From Flavobacterium chungbukense (GTDB lineage Bacteria > Bacteroidota > Bacteroidia > Flavobacteriales > Flavobacteriaceae), in NCBI RefSeq assembly GCF_020805785.1, contig NZ_JAJGZV010000006.1:124001-188000 (forward strand): a stretch of DNA of 64,000 bases, given 5' to 3'. The notes beneath the pieces were generated by a model. It was not told the origin of the DNA. It worked only from the letters and a program-made list of their open reading frames with translations, and ran no database searches. Each line of letters begins with the position of its first letter. Position 1 is the stretch's first letter. Positions 9,553-17,313 of the stretch are shown piece after piece. The translations under genes and the position numbers were made by a program.

Positions 9553-10605
9553 TCAAAGGCTTAACATTTTCAACAACCTTTTTACAATTATAAGAAATAC
9601 AATAAAGAAAACTCCTAAAAACCCTCCAATTATTAAGCCTTTTGCTTTACCAAAACGCTCCATATGCAGAGGCAAAATCGGTCTATCTATAACCTGAATT
9701 AAAGGCGTTTCTTTTCTCAATGTAACTTTTGCTATTTCTGACTGCTTAACTAATTCACTTAAAATTGCAGTATTAGCCTGCACATCAACTTGTCGTCTAG
9801 CTGAAGGTGCACGACGTACATTAAGTGCCGGATTTAAATTAAATGTATTATCATTCGCAATCGCCACACCCGTAATGGCGCCGTTAAGTTCTCCTCGAAT
9901 AGAGTCAACCTGGCGTTGTAAAATAGTCATATTTGTTTTTGACTTTTTACTTTTCGTTTCGATATAAAAAGATCCTACTTGCTTAGCTAAAGCTTCGCAT
10001 AGATATTTAGAAAACAATTCATTTTTAGAAGATACATCTATACTGATGATCGAGATTTTCTTGTCTCTTTGTCCTACAGATAAACTTGTCGTTATAAGTT
10101 TTTCATAAACTTTACCTAAAATACTATCTTGCAGTCGATTAAACTTATCACGATTTGAATTTGGCAAAAATTCAATTTTTGTTAGCTTAGGATTTTTACT
10201 CCAACTTTCTCTTAAATTATTATTTCTAATATACATTTCCATAAGAGAAATCTTTTCGCCATTTAAATTTACTTCTGAAAGCAGTGTTTTTTCAACCATT
10301 GACCTAGATTTAAACAATTCGGTCAAATTGGCTCCTGTAAAAATTCCACCTCCACTCCCTCCTAAATCCAATCCAAATGTACTAGCTAAACCTAAAGCTC
10401 CACCAAGTCCTCCACCTTTTTCATCCTCAAGGGCAAATGTTAAAGTTGCTGTATAAACTGGTTTTTTAAGTAGTGAATAAACAACACCAAGGGATGCCCC
10501 GAAAATACCTGCTAATAAAATTATTTTCCATTTAGAGAACAAATAACCATACCACTCTTTTATTCTCTTTATAAGTTCTCTCAACGAGATTTCATTATTT
10601 TCCAC
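9553..10605 (-). CDS. Wzz-type chain-length determinant (polysaccharide co-polymerase)
   Basis: This 350-residue inner-membrane protein has one membrane segment near the N-terminus (about residues 28-46, IILLAGIFGASLGVVYSLL) and one at the C-terminus (about 323-343). The region between them is periplasmic, the topology of Wzz/FepE co-polymerases that set polysaccharide chain length. A glycine-rich stretch (residues about 64-90, GGGLGGALGLASTFGLDLGG) is typical of Bacteroidota members. There is no kinase domain, unlike the Wzc protein at 19728-22181. It lies 21 bases after the SLBB export gene, with which it probably works. Confidence 0.9.
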   Translation of the reverse strand: MENNEISLRELIKRIKEWYGYLFSKWKIILLAGIFGASLGVVYSLLKKPVYTATLTFALEDEKGGGLGGALGLASTFGLDLGGSGGGIFTGANLTELFKSRSMVEKTLLSEVNLNGEKISLMEMYIRNNNLRESWSKNPKLTKIEFLPNSNRDKFNRLQDSILGKVYEKLITTSLSVGQRDKKISIISIDVSSKNELFSKYLCEALAKQVGSFYIETKSKKSKTNMTILQRQVDSIRGELNGAITGVAIANDNTFNLNPALNVRRAPSARRQVDVQANTAILSELVKQSEIAKVTLRKETPLIQVIDRPILPLHMERFGKAKGLIIGGFLGVFFIVFLIIVKRLLKMLSL

Positions 10606-10626
10606 TAAAAAAATATTTATCTATTT

Positions 10627-13059
10627 TTATTTAAATGCTGTAACAATTAATAATGCCAAACTAGCAAATGCCGTTCCTAAACCTGCCCACTCTCCCGCGC
10701 TCATTTTTTTCTTTTCTGGCTTTTCTGGAACTACAATTTGAGAATCTGGTTCAACTTTAGGATATGATCTAAAAAATAAAAAAGAGGTAGTCACATCGGC
10801 TTTTCCATTTGGATATATTATATAAGCCTTTCGTTTCCATCCTTTACTATCTACACCTCCCACAGAATTAATATAATACTTAAATCCTTTACCGCTTCTG
10901 TATGGAATTTCAGAAGTTAACAAAACATTACCTGTGACTTTAACACCTTCATTGTAAACTGCTACTTCAATTTCATCGCCTGGAAATAAAGTAACATTGG
11001 AAAAGTGATTCTTATCTTTTACAATTTTTTCCCAATTAACTGGTATTGTCGAAAATTTTAAATCTTCCTTCAGTTTTTTAGCTAGTTTTCCCTTTAAAGT
11101 ATCATTCTTAGAAATATTTAGGTCAATTCTTTCTAAGGTCTCAATTTGTTCTTCTTTGATTGGTCTCTTAATTTTCATTCCATCTAGATTCGCAATTGAA
11201 GTTAAACCACCTGCTCTCATTACAACATTATAAACAGTTTCTTTCTTATTAGCCAAAACATATTTTCCAGGGTATCCTACAGCTCCACTTACAGTAACCA
11301 TCTGAGGTTTTTCATAAACTGCCATTCGACGAATATTAATTACATCAAAAGGCTTCAAAACAAAATTTTTAATTTGTTCGTTATTATCTGCAGTGATTTC
11401 CAATTCTACCAATTCAATACGCTTTGGGTCAGCATCATCAATAGCATCTGACTTAACCATTCTAGCAATTTCAACTCTTTTTGATGCTGAACCAGTCAAA
11501 CCACCAACTTGGACAACAAGATCATTTAATGTCAAATTTTCAAAATATTCGTATTCTCCGGGATTTTTTACTTCACCATCGATGGTAACTTTATACTCTT
11601 CTCTAAAATCCAAAATTGAATAAACAGTAACAATATCTTCCCTTTTTAATTCAATATCAGCATTTAAATTTCCTGAAAGAGCTGCACCTAAATCTACATT
11701 AACAATTTCTGTAGTTAAATCGGTTTTTAAACGAATTATTCTTGCTCTTTTACTATAAGCATCTTCTTTTAAACCTTCCGCTCTTGTAATAAGATCAGAA
11801 ATTCTCATTCCGTCTGTAAAAGAATAATAGTCAGGTCTAAAGACTGCTCCCTCAATTTTAATACGATTTTCAAAACGATTTAAAATTTTGGTAATTCTAA
11901 ATACATCTCCTGATTGCGGTTGATAAGAACTATACTCACTTTCGTTTATATCATGAACTTTAAACTCTTTTCCTGTTTTTTGCAATACATTTACAGAAGC
12001 TGTATAAGCAAACTCATTAAATCCTGAAGCGAAATTCAATAAATCGGAGAATTTCTCTCCTTTTTTCATTTCAAAAATACCTGGACGCTTTACTTCTCCT
12101 TCAACAGTAACTCTTTGCGTATATGCAGGAATTCTGATTACATCATTTTCTTTTAAACTAACATTATCAGATTGATCGCCTTTTACTAAAAATCGATAAA
12201 TATCTATATTTCTGTAAACTTTATTGTTTCTTATTAATTCTATATTTCTATAACTGCCGTTTTTCCCTGGTCCACCAGCTAAATGCAAAGCATTATAAAC
12301 TGTCGCTAGTGATGAAATTGAATAGTTTCCAGGTTGCTTACCTCCCACAATTGTAACTTTGATTGTCCTAATTTGGCTTAAACTTACACTTACTTGCGAT
12401 TGTCCTGAACGAACTGTGCTGTAAACTCTTGCAATAGCTGCTTTTATTTTTTGTGATGCCGCTTCTATAGACATTCCCGATACTGCTATCTGCCCAACAT
12501 AGTCAATACTTATTTTTCCCTCAACACTTACGGGTATACTAGCATTATATTCCTGAACGCCAAAAACACTAACTTGTAGCTCGTCACCTGGTCCTAAAAC
12601 ATAATTCATTGGAGTTGCTAACTTTAAATCTGGTTCAAAATTTAAAGTTGGATTATCAAATAGTTCTGAGCCAAAAATTAAAGAATTCACAGAATCTTTG
12701 ACTTTTTCATTTACTATTTTTTCCTGTTTTCTTCCAGACTTAGAATCATTATCGTCCTTTTTTGAAGCAACGTCTTTTTTGGAATCTTTTAGATTCTTTT
12801 TCTGGTATTCATTAAGTTTAGTTTTGAGCTTATTAAAATCTGATAAACTCATCCCTTTTGAAAGGACCATAGATTCTATCTGGTCAATCGTCGTGTTATT
12901 ACTTTTAAGTTGAGCACTTATTTTTGCTAGATCGTCATCAGATAGATAGTCAACATTAATAGAACTCAAATCTTTTGACTTAAGAATATCTTGAGCATGA
13001 ACGTTTATTGTCATTACAAGTATAAAAAACAAAGTAAGAACGTAAGTGATTTTCTTCAT
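10627..13059 (-). CDS. Large SLBB-domain polysaccharide export protein (Wza family)
   Basis: This 810-residue protein has a cleavable signal peptide (residues 1-22, ending NVHAQ) and a charged linker rich in Lys and Asp (about 90-125). A Poly_export domain follows (from about 150, NYVLGPGDELQVSVFG), then several SLBB repeats recognisable by VTVEGEVKRPG, VTIDGEVKNPG and VTVSGAVGYPG. It ends in a single hydrophobic helix (EWAGLGTAFASLALLIVTAF). It is more than twice the length of classical Wza and has no lipobox cysteine. It probably forms the outer-membrane or periplasm-spanning export channel. It pairs with the adjacent Wzz and is separate from the Wza/Wzc pair upstream. Confidence 0.9.
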   Translation of the reverse strand: MKKITYVLTLFFILVMTINVHAQDILKSKDLSSINVDYLSDDDLAKISAQLKSNNTTIDQIESMVLSKGMSLSDFNKLKTKLNEYQKKNLKDSKKDVASKKDDNDSKSGRKQEKIVNEKVKDSVNSLIFGSELFDNPTLNFEPDLKLATPMNYVLGPGDELQVSVFGVQEYNASIPVSVEGKISIDYVGQIAVSGMSIEAASQKIKAAIARVYSTVRSGQSQVSVSLSQIRTIKVTIVGGKQPGNYSISSLATVYNALHLAGGPGKNGSYRNIELIRNNKVYRNIDIYRFLVKGDQSDNVSLKENDVIRIPAYTQRVTVEGEVKRPGIFEMKKGEKFSDLLNFASGFNEFAYTASVNVLQKTGKEFKVHDINESEYSSYQPQSGDVFRITKILNRFENRIKIEGAVFRPDYYSFTDGMRISDLITRAEGLKEDAYSKRARIIRLKTDLTTEIVNVDLGAALSGNLNADIELKREDIVTVYSILDFREEYKVTIDGEVKNPGEYEYFENLTLNDLVVQVGGLTGSASKRVEIARMVKSDAIDDADPKRIELVELEITADNNEQIKNFVLKPFDVINIRRMAVYEKPQMVTVSGAVGYPGKYVLANKKETVYNVVMRAGGLTSIANLDGMKIKRPIKEEQIETLERIDLNISKNDTLKGKLAKKLKEDLKFSTIPVNWEKIVKDKNHFSNVTLFPGDEIEVAVYNEGVKVTGNVLLTSEIPYRSGKGFKYYINSVGGVDSKGWKRKAYIIYPNGKADVTTSFLFFRSYPKVEPDSQIVVPEKPEKKKMSAGEWAGLGTAFASLALLIVTAFK

Positions 13060-13101
13060 CTTGTATTTAAATTTTCTTTAAAAAAACTGCCGATTAAAAA
13101 A

Positions 13102-14148
13102 TTATGAATATTGTTTTTGATAATAATCTTTATAAGCCCCTGAGGTTACATTTTGAAGCCATTCTTGGTTATTCAAATACCAATTTATAGTCTTCTCTAA
13201 TCCTTCTTCAAAAGTAACTGATGGTTTCCAACCTAACTCTTTATTAATCTTAGATGCATCAATTGCATATCGTAAGTCATGACCTGGTCTGTCTTTTACG
13301 TAAGTAATTAATTTTTCTGAAGTTCCATTATCCCTTCCTAATTTTTGATCCATTACCTTACAAAGTAACTTTACCAAATCAATATTTTTCCACTCATTAA
13401 ATCCTCCAATATTATAGGTTTCGTGGTTTTTTCCTTCATGGAAAACTAAGTCAATAGCAATTGCATGATCTTCAACAAATAACCAATCACGAGTATAATT
13501 TCCATCTCCATAAACTGGCAATGGCTTATTATTTATTATATTATTAATAAAAAGTGGAATTAATTTTTCAGGAAAATGATATGATCCATAATTATTTGAA
13601 CAGTTTGTCAAAACATAAGGCAGACTATAAGTTTCTCCGTAAGCTCTAACAAAGTGATCAGAACTAGCTTTTGAAGCTGAATATGGAGAATTCGGATCGT
13701 AAGAAGTTGTTTCAGTAAAAAGTCCTTCAGAGCCTAACGAGCCATACACTTCATCTGTGCTAATGTGATAGAATCTTTTACCTTCGAAATTCCCTTTCCA
13801 TTGATTCTTGGCAGCATTTAATAAATTCATTGTACCAATAACATTTGTCTTTACAAATGCTAAAGGATCTTCAATAGAACGATCAACATGTGATTCTGCA
13901 GCTAGATGTAAAACTCCATCAAAATTATGCAAAGTAAAAAGTTCATTAATAAACTTTTCATCTACAATATCTCCTTTTACGAAAGTATAATTTGTATTAT
14001 TTTCAATATCTTTTATATTTTCTAAATTCCCGGCATAAGTCAAAGCATCTAAATTAAAAATCTGATAGTCAGGATATTTATTTACAAATCGTCTTACTAC
14101 ATGCGAACCAATAAACCCCGCGCCACCAGTTATAAGTATTTTTTTCAT
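13102..14148 (-). CDS. rfbB: dTDP-glucose 4,6-dehydratase
   Basis: This 348-residue extended SDR enzyme converts dTDP-D-glucose to dTDP-4-keto-6-deoxy-D-glucose, a precursor of rhamnose, fucosamine, viosamine and related sugars. It has the NAD-binding GGAGFIG at residues 8-14, the catalytic STDEVYG with T131-D132-E133, and YSASK at 156-160. PYVLTNCSNNYGSYHFPEKL and YGDGNYTRDWLFVEDH are diagnostic of RfbB/RmlB. The length is normal. RfbA, RfbC and RfbD are not in the window, so dTDP-glucose and the later steps must be supplied from elsewhere. Confidence 0.96.
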   Translation of the reverse strand: MKKILITGGAGFIGSHVVRRFVNKYPDYQIFNLDALTYAGNLENIKDIENNTNYTFVKGDIVDEKFINELFTLHNFDGVLHLAAESHVDRSIEDPLAFVKTNVIGTMNLLNAAKNQWKGNFEGKRFYHISTDEVYGSLGSEGLFTETTSYDPNSPYSASKASSDHFVRAYGETYSLPYVLTNCSNNYGSYHFPEKLIPLFINNIINNKPLPVYGDGNYTRDWLFVEDHAIAIDLVFHEGKNHETYNIGGFNEWKNIDLVKLLCKVMDQKLGRDNGTSEKLITYVKDRPGHDLRYAIDASKINKELGWKPSVTFEEGLEKTINWYLNNQEWLQNVTSGAYKDYYQKQYS

Positions 14149-14160
14149 TTTTAATTTTTT

Positions 14161-15168
14161 CTAATTAAGTAATTCAGAATTTTGCTTTTCTAATTCACTG
14201 TAAATATCTTTAACGTCTTGTGAACTCTCTTTTTGCAAAATTAAATTAGCAGTTTCAGTATAAACAAAAATTGTATTTTTTAATCCTAAAAAAGTAGTAT
14301 GTTTATCACAACCGATAACCATATTCCCATTTGAATCTGTAGAATGTCCTTTTGAATTAAGATAATCATAAACAGATTCAAAAGAACCTAAATCAGACCA
14401 AGAAAAAGAAGCTGGAACAACTTTAATTTTTTTACTTCTTTCCATGACAGCATAATCAATACTGATAGACGGAATTTCCATTGATAAATCTAGATCTAGA
14501 AATCCATCTTTACTCGATTCCCAAACTGCTTTAGATTTCTCATAGACATCAGGTTGAAATTTCTTCAACTCTTCCAAAAGTACACTCGCTTTAAAACAAA
14601 ACATTCCACTATTCCATAGAAAATTTCCTTTTGAGATAAATTCTTTTGCAGTTGTTTCATTTGGTTTTTCGCGAAAAGAAATAACATTGTCTCCTTTTGC
14701 TTCTATATATCCGTAACCTGTTTCTGGCTTGGTAGGTATTACGCCGAAAGTCACAATAAAACCTTCATTTGCTTTTGAAACAGCTTCTGAAATAGCTTGG
14801 TTATAATTATCCATTTGATCAATAATATGATCTGAGGGAGTGATAATTAAAACATCATCAGGTTCTGATGCAAATGCAGCAAAAGCAATAGCCGCAGCAG
14901 TATTTCTAGGCGTCGCCTCAATAATATTTATGTAAGAAGTATTGGTTTTATCCATTACTTTTCCGCTTAACTGATGATTATCAACATTTCCAACAACCAT
15001 TACTTTATTAGCTAAATGACTATTTCGATCAACTGTCATTTCAAATAATGATTTCCCTTCGAATATTTCAAGATATTGTTTTGGTCTACTTTTACGAGAA
15101 AGTGGCCAAAGTCGGCTTCCAACGCCTCCTGTAAGAATTACGTGTGTTATAGATTTATCTAAACTCAT
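14161..15168 (-). CDS. manC: Mannose-1-phosphate guanylyltransferase
   Basis: This 335-residue nucleotidyltransferase makes GDP-mannose from mannose 1-phosphate and GTP. The signature GGVGSRLWPLSR at residues 14-25 is followed by the PK pair at 29-30. TPSDHII, ETGYGYIEA, FREKP and FLWNSGMF are further hallmarks. It is the short form without the C-terminal phosphomannose isomerase domain of bifunctional ManC/AlgA. Its product would feed the Gmd-like dehydratase and any mannosyltransferase in the operon. It lies 12 bases upstream of rfbB on the same strand. Confidence 0.95.
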   Translation of the reverse strand: MSLDKSITHVILTGGVGSRLWPLSRKSRPKQYLEIFEGKSLFEMTVDRNSHLANKVMVVGNVDNHQLSGKVMDKTNTSYINIIEATPRNTAAAIAFAAFASEPDDVLIITPSDHIIDQMDNYNQAISEAVSKANEGFIVTFGVIPTKPETGYGYIEAKGDNVISFREKPNETTAKEFISKGNFLWNSGMFCFKASVLLEELKKFQPDVYEKSKAVWESSKDGFLDLDLSMEIPSISIDYAVMERSKKIKVVPASFSWSDLGSFESVYDYLNSKGHSTDSNGNMVIGCDKHTTFLGLKNTIFVYTETANLILQKESSQDVKDIYSELEKQNSELLN

Positions 15169-15202
15169 ATTTTTTTAAATAAAAAAAAGAAAATTCTAAA
15201 AA

Positions 15203-16492
15203 CTAAAGCCTATTATCAGCTAAAGATCCTAAAACCCCTTTTACGTCATAAATTAAACTTTTATCTTTTTGCAAACTGGCAAAATCTAATTCTAAAAATT
15301 CTGAATGAGAAACTCCTAGAACTATTGCATCAAATTTATTATTCGGAATAGAGCCTAATGTTATTAAATTATATTCTTTTATTACATCATCTACATTCGC
15401 AAGAGGATCAAAAATAGTAACCGCTATCCCATAATCTTTTAAAGCCTTTACAACATCTACAATTTTAGTATTTCTAACATCTGGACAATTTTCTTTAAAA
15501 GTAATTCCAAGCATTAGTAACTCAGCTCCATTTACAGAAATTCCTTTTTTAATCATTAGTTTCACAATTTGTGAAGCTACATATTCTCCCATACTGTCAT
15601 TTAAACGTCTTCCTGCCAATATTATTTCTGGATGATATCCAAATTCCTGCGCTCTTTGTGCGAGATAGTATGGATCTACTCCTATACAATGTCCACCAAC
15701 AAGACCTGGTTTAAAAGGCAAGAAGTTCCACTTTGTAGAGGCAGCTTCCAACACTTCTTGGGTATCAATATTCATTAAATTGAATATTTTAGCCAGCTCA
15801 TTAACAAAAGCAATATTAATATCACGTTGCGAATTTTCAATAACTTTTGCTGCTTCTGCAACTTTAATAGTAGGTGCTAGATGTGTTCCAGCAGTAATAA
15901 CTGATTTATATAACGCATCTACTTTCAAGCCTATCTCGGGAGTTGAACCAGAGGTAACTTTTAATATTTTTTCAACTGTATGTTCTTTGTCTCCTGGATT
16001 TATTCTTTCTGGAGAGTATCCAGCAAAAAAATCCTCGTTGAATACCAATCCTGAAACTCGTTCTAAAACTGGCACACATTGTTCTTCTGTAACACCAGGA
16101 TATACTGTCGATTCATAAACAACAATATCTCCTTTTTTCAGAACCTTCCCAACGGTCTCACTAGACTTGTATAAAGGTGTCAAATCGGGTCTATTATTTC
16201 TATCAACAGGAGTAGGAACTGTAACTATATAATAATTGCAATCTGCAATATCATTTATAGAAGTGGTACAATATAATCCCTTATCGACATCAGCATTGGT
16301 AATTAAAACATTTTGAAGAACATCATCTTCAACTTCTAAAGTTGTATCAGTTCCTGATTTTAAAGAATTGACTCTCGATTCATTTATATCAAATCCAACG
16401 ACTGAATATTTTGTAGCAAATAATCGAGCTAAAGGCAAACCAACATAGCCTAAACCTATAACCGCAATTCTTACTTTATTTTCTAATTTCAT
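15203..16492 (-). CDS. UDP-HexNAc 6-dehydrogenase (TviB/WbpO/WecC family)
   Basis: This 429-residue nucleotide-sugar dehydrogenase oxidises C6 of a UDP-N-acetylhexosamine to the uronic acid in two NAD-dependent steps. The NAD motif GLGYVGLP is at residues 13-20 and the catalytic cysteine is C269 in GGHCIGVDPYYL. The opening KVRIAVIGLGYVGLPLA with YSVVGFDIN is that of the TviB/WbpO branch, which makes UDP-GalNAcA, while WecC enzymes make UDP-ManNAcA. The 4-epimerase at 18734-19717 fits UDP-GalNAcA. It is the first gene of the long operon, 11 bases after the structured leader. Confidence 0.92.
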   Translation of the reverse strand: MKLENKVRIAVIGLGYVGLPLARLFATKYSVVGFDINESRVNSLKSGTDTTLEVEDDVLQNVLITNADVDKGLYCTTSINDIADCNYYIVTVPTPVDRNNRPDLTPLYKSSETVGKVLKKGDIVVYESTVYPGVTEEQCVPVLERVSGLVFNEDFFAGYSPERINPGDKEHTVEKILKVTSGSTPEIGLKVDALYKSVITAGTHLAPTIKVAEAAKVIENSQRDINIAFVNELAKIFNLMNIDTQEVLEAASTKWNFLPFKPGLVGGHCIGVDPYYLAQRAQEFGYHPEIILAGRRLNDSMGEYVASQIVKLMIKKGISVNGAELLMLGITFKENCPDVRNTKIVDVVKALKDYGIAVTIFDPLANVDDVIKEYNLITLGSIPNNKFDAIVLGVSHSEFLELDFASLQKDKSLIYDVKGVLGSLADNRL

Positions 16493-16503
16493 TTTTTAAT
16501 TTT

Positions 16504-16570
16504 ATTTAGGTCATTAAAATTCACGGCTTCGCCGTTCCGAGTCCCATTGTTTGGTCTCAGCTACCTAAAT
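16504..16570 (-). promoter_or_regulatory. Structured RNA leader of the capsule operon (three-way junction by eye)
   Basis: On the transcribed strand an 8-bp closing helix pairs 16570-16563 with 16511-16504 (ATTTAGGT with ACCTAAAT). Inside it, one hairpin pairs 16558-16553 with 16544-16539 (GAG-A-CC with GG-A-CTC, one A-A mismatch). A second pairs 16535-16531 with 16527-16523 (ACGGC with GCCGT, GAA loop). Unpaired AGCT, GGA and an AT-rich strand join them. The GC-rich helices stand out in AT-rich DNA. The element begins about 8 bases after the predicted transcription start and ends 11 bases before the ATG, so it could act on pausing, antitermination or translation. I cannot assign it to a known RNA class. 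Confidence 0.65.
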
Positions 16571-16583
16571 TAATCATTTTCGG

Positions 16584-16614
16584 CAAATATAGTACAATAA
16601 GTCAACTTATTCAA
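16584..16614 (-). promoter_or_regulatory. Promoter of the main capsule operon
   Basis: On the minus strand TTG (16614-16612) is followed after 20 bases by TATATTTG (16591-16584). This is a full match to the Bacteroidota TTG/TANNTTTG promoter with its usual spacing. Transcription should start near 16578, just before the structured leader. The terminator after the NusG-like gene lies upstream, so the operon is independently initiated. Confidence 0.75.
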
Positions 16615-16708
16615 TACGGTTTCACGTAATCATCAAAAACAAATTGTTAATAAAAACACACTCATGCACAACACCTTATTAATCAGGCTGTAAATAATTA
16701 CTTTATAA

Positions 16709-16750
16709 AAAAAACAGAAGAAAAAAATCTAAAAAGACTTTCTCTTCTGC
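16709..16750 (-). terminator. Intrinsic terminator of the NusG-like gene
   Basis: On the minus strand CAGAAGA (16749-16743) pairs with TCTTCTG (16721-16715) around an A/T-rich loop that can extend the stem, and a run of eight T follows. It lies about 24 bases after the stop codon of the NusG paralogue and about 95 bases before the next promoter. That separates the regulator gene from the operon it may control. Confidence 0.7.
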
Positions 16751-16773
16751 TATTTTCCTATTAAATAACGATG

Positions 16774-17238
16774 TTATTTATATTTTATTTTCAGAACACA
16801 TCCTAAAGTTTCTAATACAAGAATATAATAATTATTAGATACTTCTTGCACAATAGCACTTTGATTACTAAATGCCCCGGATTCTAATTTGATTTTATCG
16901 CCTACTTGTAAAGTTGAAACTGAAACATCACTAATATTAGGAGCTTTAAGATTTGTTTTTATAATGTTAATCTCTTCATCTTTTACAATAGCTGGTTTGC
17001 CCAGCCAAAACAAATATCTAATTACTCCAGCAACTTGAAAAACTGAACTTCTCTCCGAATCTGCTATCTGAACAAAAACATAAGAATTAAATAGTGGCAC
17101 TTCAATCTTTTTCTTCCTATCTGACCACTGCTTAACCTGAGTAATTAAAGGACAATAACATTCGATTCCTAATTGCTGGAGCTTATCGGCAACTTTTTTT
17201 TCCCACTTCGGTTTTGTATAAATTACGTACCAATTCAT
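16774..17238 (-). CDS. NusG-family antiterminator, UpxY/RfaH-like
   Basis: This 154-residue protein is a specialised NusG paralogue. The N-terminal NGN domain (about residues 1-100) starts NWYVIYTKPKWEKKVADKL and has PLFNSYVFV, both typical of UpxY and RfaH proteins. The C-terminal KOW region is about residues 105-150 (VGDKIKLESGAF). In Bacteroides, UpxY proteins bind RNA polymerase and stop premature termination of their own capsule operon. Here the gene sits just before the capsule glycan operon but has its own -7 box and a terminator after it, so it would have to act at the downstream promoter or leader. It is shorter than housekeeping NusG. Confidence 0.92.
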   Translation of the reverse strand: MNWYVIYTKPKWEKKVADKLQQLGIECYCPLITQVKQWSDRKKKIEVPLFNSYVFVQIADSERSSVFQVAGVIRYLFWLGKPAIVKDEEINIIKTNLKAPNISDVSVSTLQVGDKIKLESGAFSNQSAIVQEVSNNYYILVLETLGCVLKIKYK

Positions 17239-17257
17239 TTTTCTTTTTATAACGAAG

Positions 17258-17265
17258 CAAAACTA
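17258..17265 (-). promoter_or_regulatory. Probable -7 box of the NusG-like gene
   Basis: TAGTTTTG on the minus strand fits TANNTTTG and lies 19 bases before the ATG at 17238. At the proper distance upstream only GTG, not TTG, is found, so the -33 element is weak. The 75-base gap between the ugd stop and this start is long for the operon, which supports a separate promoter. Confidence 0.5.
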
Positions 17266-17313
17266 ACTTACTACTTCACATTTTCACACTACTTTACTTC
17301 ACCACAACTTAAA

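Noticed and set aside
16504..16570. Hammerhead ribozyme as explanation of the three-way junction
   Set aside because: CTGAGA resembles part of the CUGANGA core, but one base is missing, the GAAA strand is not present between the right helices, and no cleavage-site context fits.
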